NCBI GenBank assembly: GCA_036346375.1
Contig: CM070511.1
Span: 9,672,001 to 9,736,000, forward strand
DNA: 64,000 bases
Direction of reading: 5' to 3'
From: Guadua angustifolia
Lineage: Eukaryota; Streptophyta; Magnoliopsida; Poales; Poaceae
The notes beneath the pieces are model-generated. The model was not told the origin of the DNA. It made no database searches and saw only the letters and a list, made by a program, of their open reading frames with translations. Below are positions 62,029 to 64,000 of the stretch, piece by piece. Both the position numbers and the translations under genes were made by a program. Numbering within the stretch: the first letter of the stretch is position 1; the number at the start of each line of letters is the position of its first letter.

Positions 62029-64000
62029 AGCTCTCTCCGGATGAGGACTTCATGTTGAACTCAGACACCAGCTTTTACTGAATACATCAAAACTACATGG
62101 TGAAAAAAAAATCCCTCTCTTTTAAAACTACATGGTAAAAGCTGGGTGAAGATTTGCCCCCTCTTTTAAAGAATTAAGAATGTTTCATGGACACTGGCGT
62201 GCATGTGTGGATAAATTCTGCTAGATTCCAGGTCACAAATTCGCATGCGGTAGGTTGTAGTTCAGAAAAATCCAGAGGATCTGGATCAGCGTTTTTAGCC
62301 GTTCAAGTTTCAATCAGCTTGCTTTGTGTGAGTGGTGATGTAAGCATGCGACGCAAGCATGACCATTCGTCTGCAGCAATCGTCAAGCTGTCTTGCTCTC
62401 TTGACGAGAATGATGTGTTCCTAGCTAAGTTTGCTTGCTTGCTGCCATTGTCTTACTGGATATTGTGTCTGTTTTGTGTGAAGTTAATTTTGCTATAATT
62501 AATTCTAGATAAATGTAATTTGTCATACCTTTTATGGCAACAAATTTCAACATCAAAAGTATGATAAAGTTTGTCAAGATAATTAAGTCGGCAGCGCGTA
62601 AGACATGAGGCTAGTGCCAAGCTATAAATAAACGTGTATCCTCTGCAGTACTGTAGAGAATCCCGACCGCTATACATAAGGTAACGAGCCAAACATCCGT
62701 ATAAAAACCTGTAATCCGGCTTAGCTTGACCTTATATATGCCAAAATTTGGTCGAAACCAATCAGGCCATAAGTTTCAGTAATCTAAAACAATGCTTGCG
62801 AGATATTCATTTGATAACGAATATGAACCGATCGCTGGGCCGTCGCCGTCGCCGTCGCCGTGGCGGACCTGGAGGCTGGAGGGGGCGAGCACGTACACCG
62901 TCGTCAGTCGTCACCACCACATGGAACTAGGATGCCTTCATGATTGCCGCCACGTTAGGACTCGGGAGTCCATGGCGCCGTCGGTCCAATAAAGGGCAAG
63001 GCTGGGGGGCTGGGGCGATTACACGTATCGTGGTGCCATGGTGCGTGCATAGACGCCTCCAGGACTTCAGCGAGATCAAGAATGCTCTCGGCTCGTTCAC
63101 GGGGGTGCGCTATGATGGGTGGACTCGTGGTCGGAGAATTACAGTCGTTCAATCGCACTGGTGCCGGGAATGCTCTGCATATGTTCGACAGAATGCGTGC
63201 CCGGTACGTACCCATCGGACTTGTAGTGCACTCACTTTCTTTCACAGGTAAGGGTGATTTTGGAGATAACACGGTAGTAATGGCAGCGATAATGTTTGGG
63301 ACCTTTGGGTGTGCCGTGTGCGTGAGCGAGCTCTTCGGACCGCCGGCAGAGAGGTCGAAGCTGTACCCCGACAACTCGGCCGCCAACCAAGAAGAGAAGA
63401 TGCGGCTGTCAATGAGCCTCCACAACAAGCCTCTCGTTCAGGACTTCAGGTATTATTGACCTGGCTCTTTGGCCACTACGTACTTGATTTGTTTCTTTCG
63501 TGCGTACTAGTGAGTATTTGTCGATGTCATCTTGCTTTTGTGGTGAACGAAATACCGCTAACTGGTGCTGGTTAGTTGGACAAGCAATATGAACTTTAAG
63601 ATATTAGTAGCTGGGACATAATTTGTTCCTAGTTTCTTTTATACAGAAAGCTGGTCAAGTGTGTCCCAATTGTGACCAAAAGGTAAAATTCAAGAACAAC
63701 TTTAATTAAGCTAGTATGCTATATTCGAAGACTATTGCTAATGCGATAAAATGTATCAGTTATCACCAGAAGGCTACTGAACAAATTGACTTCCAAAGGA
63801 ACAAAGTATATATTATTGGTAAGTACATAATGTGAACAAAACAGCATAGAAAGTATCAATGTTTGGGAAACATGGGATGACAAGTAGTTAGGTAATGCAC
63901 TGCTAGCTGCAGTTGCTCACATTCAAACGCGTCTGAGCACCTCATAAGCCATCACATTGGTAGATTAAATTATCAAACTTCTGTCTTTGTGGTGCAACAG
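62029..64000. other. Right end of the window, no confident gene
   Basis: A ccgtcg hexanucleotide run occupies 62843-62862. Open frames overlap at 62955-63459: plus-strand 63082-63459 reads GDFGDNTVVMAAIMFGTFGC and minus-strand 62955-63428 is 157 aa long. Neither matches a family I know, and each is close to what GC-rich DNA yields by chance. 63470-64000 is AT-rich without a gene. Confidence 0.35.
62843..62862. repeat. ccgtcg microsatellite
   Basis: About three and a half copies of ccgtcg. Confidence 0.8.

Noticed and set aside
63082..63459. Host gene at the right edge
   Set aside because: No family recognised, no splice-supported extension, and an equally long frame on the opposite strand.

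Overview
The window looks like plant nuclear DNA, most probably from a grass (Poaceae). The evidence is the intron-rich genes, the density and type of transposons (13 kb CACTA, Copia and Gypsy LTR elements, TAA-flanked Tourist-like MITEs, hAT and small Helitrons) and the GC-rich first exons. The species cannot be fixed from the sequence alone.

Two host genes are supported as complete models. NOP14, a nucleolar small-subunit processome protein, lies at 12054-18063 (+) with 14 coding exons and a predicted 937 aa. An ACR-type protein with four ACT domains lies at 20232-22576 (-) with 8 coding exons and a predicted 449 aa. They converge tail to tail across about 2.2 kb of non-coding DNA. In both models every junction uses GT..AG and the reading phase is kept throughout.

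The rest is mostly mobile DNA. 1-3846: end of a minus-strand Gypsy-like element with a 3.27 kb LTR, a primer binding site and the start of an ORF. About 3900-6960: a diverged second copy of that LTR. 7949-8700: two Harbinger/Tourist-type elements back to back sharing one TAA. 8899-10664: a hAT element with a perfect 8-bp target duplication and exon-like cargo. 24068-24909: a hAT element. 24938-25188 and 25507-25790: two short related Helitrons in inverted orientation. 26164-39279: a 13.1 kb CACTA element with decayed TNP2-like and Transposase_24-like genes on the minus strand. 39772-45143: a Copia element with identical 184-bp LTRs but a broken gag-pol. 48047-51775: a non-autonomous LTR element with LTRs of unequal length and an antisense ORF. 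About 52008-53467: a probable Copia solo LTR. 54212-57524: a candidate Harbinger-type element carrying an allantoate amidohydrolase exon. 61378-62020: a hAT-like element.

Boundaries were set mainly by finding matching target-site duplications by eye. These were 3 bp for CACTA, 5 bp for the LTR elements, 8 bp for hAT and TAA/TTA for Harbinger; Helitrons were placed by an A|T insertion. No CRISPR array, rRNA or convincing tRNA gene was seen. I found no clear new functional system. The best leads are the recently moved but coding-defective Copia, the antisense ORF and LTR array expansion in the non-autonomous element, the gene-fragment-carrying DNA transposons, and transposon-derived sequence ending 12 bp before the NOP14 start codon.
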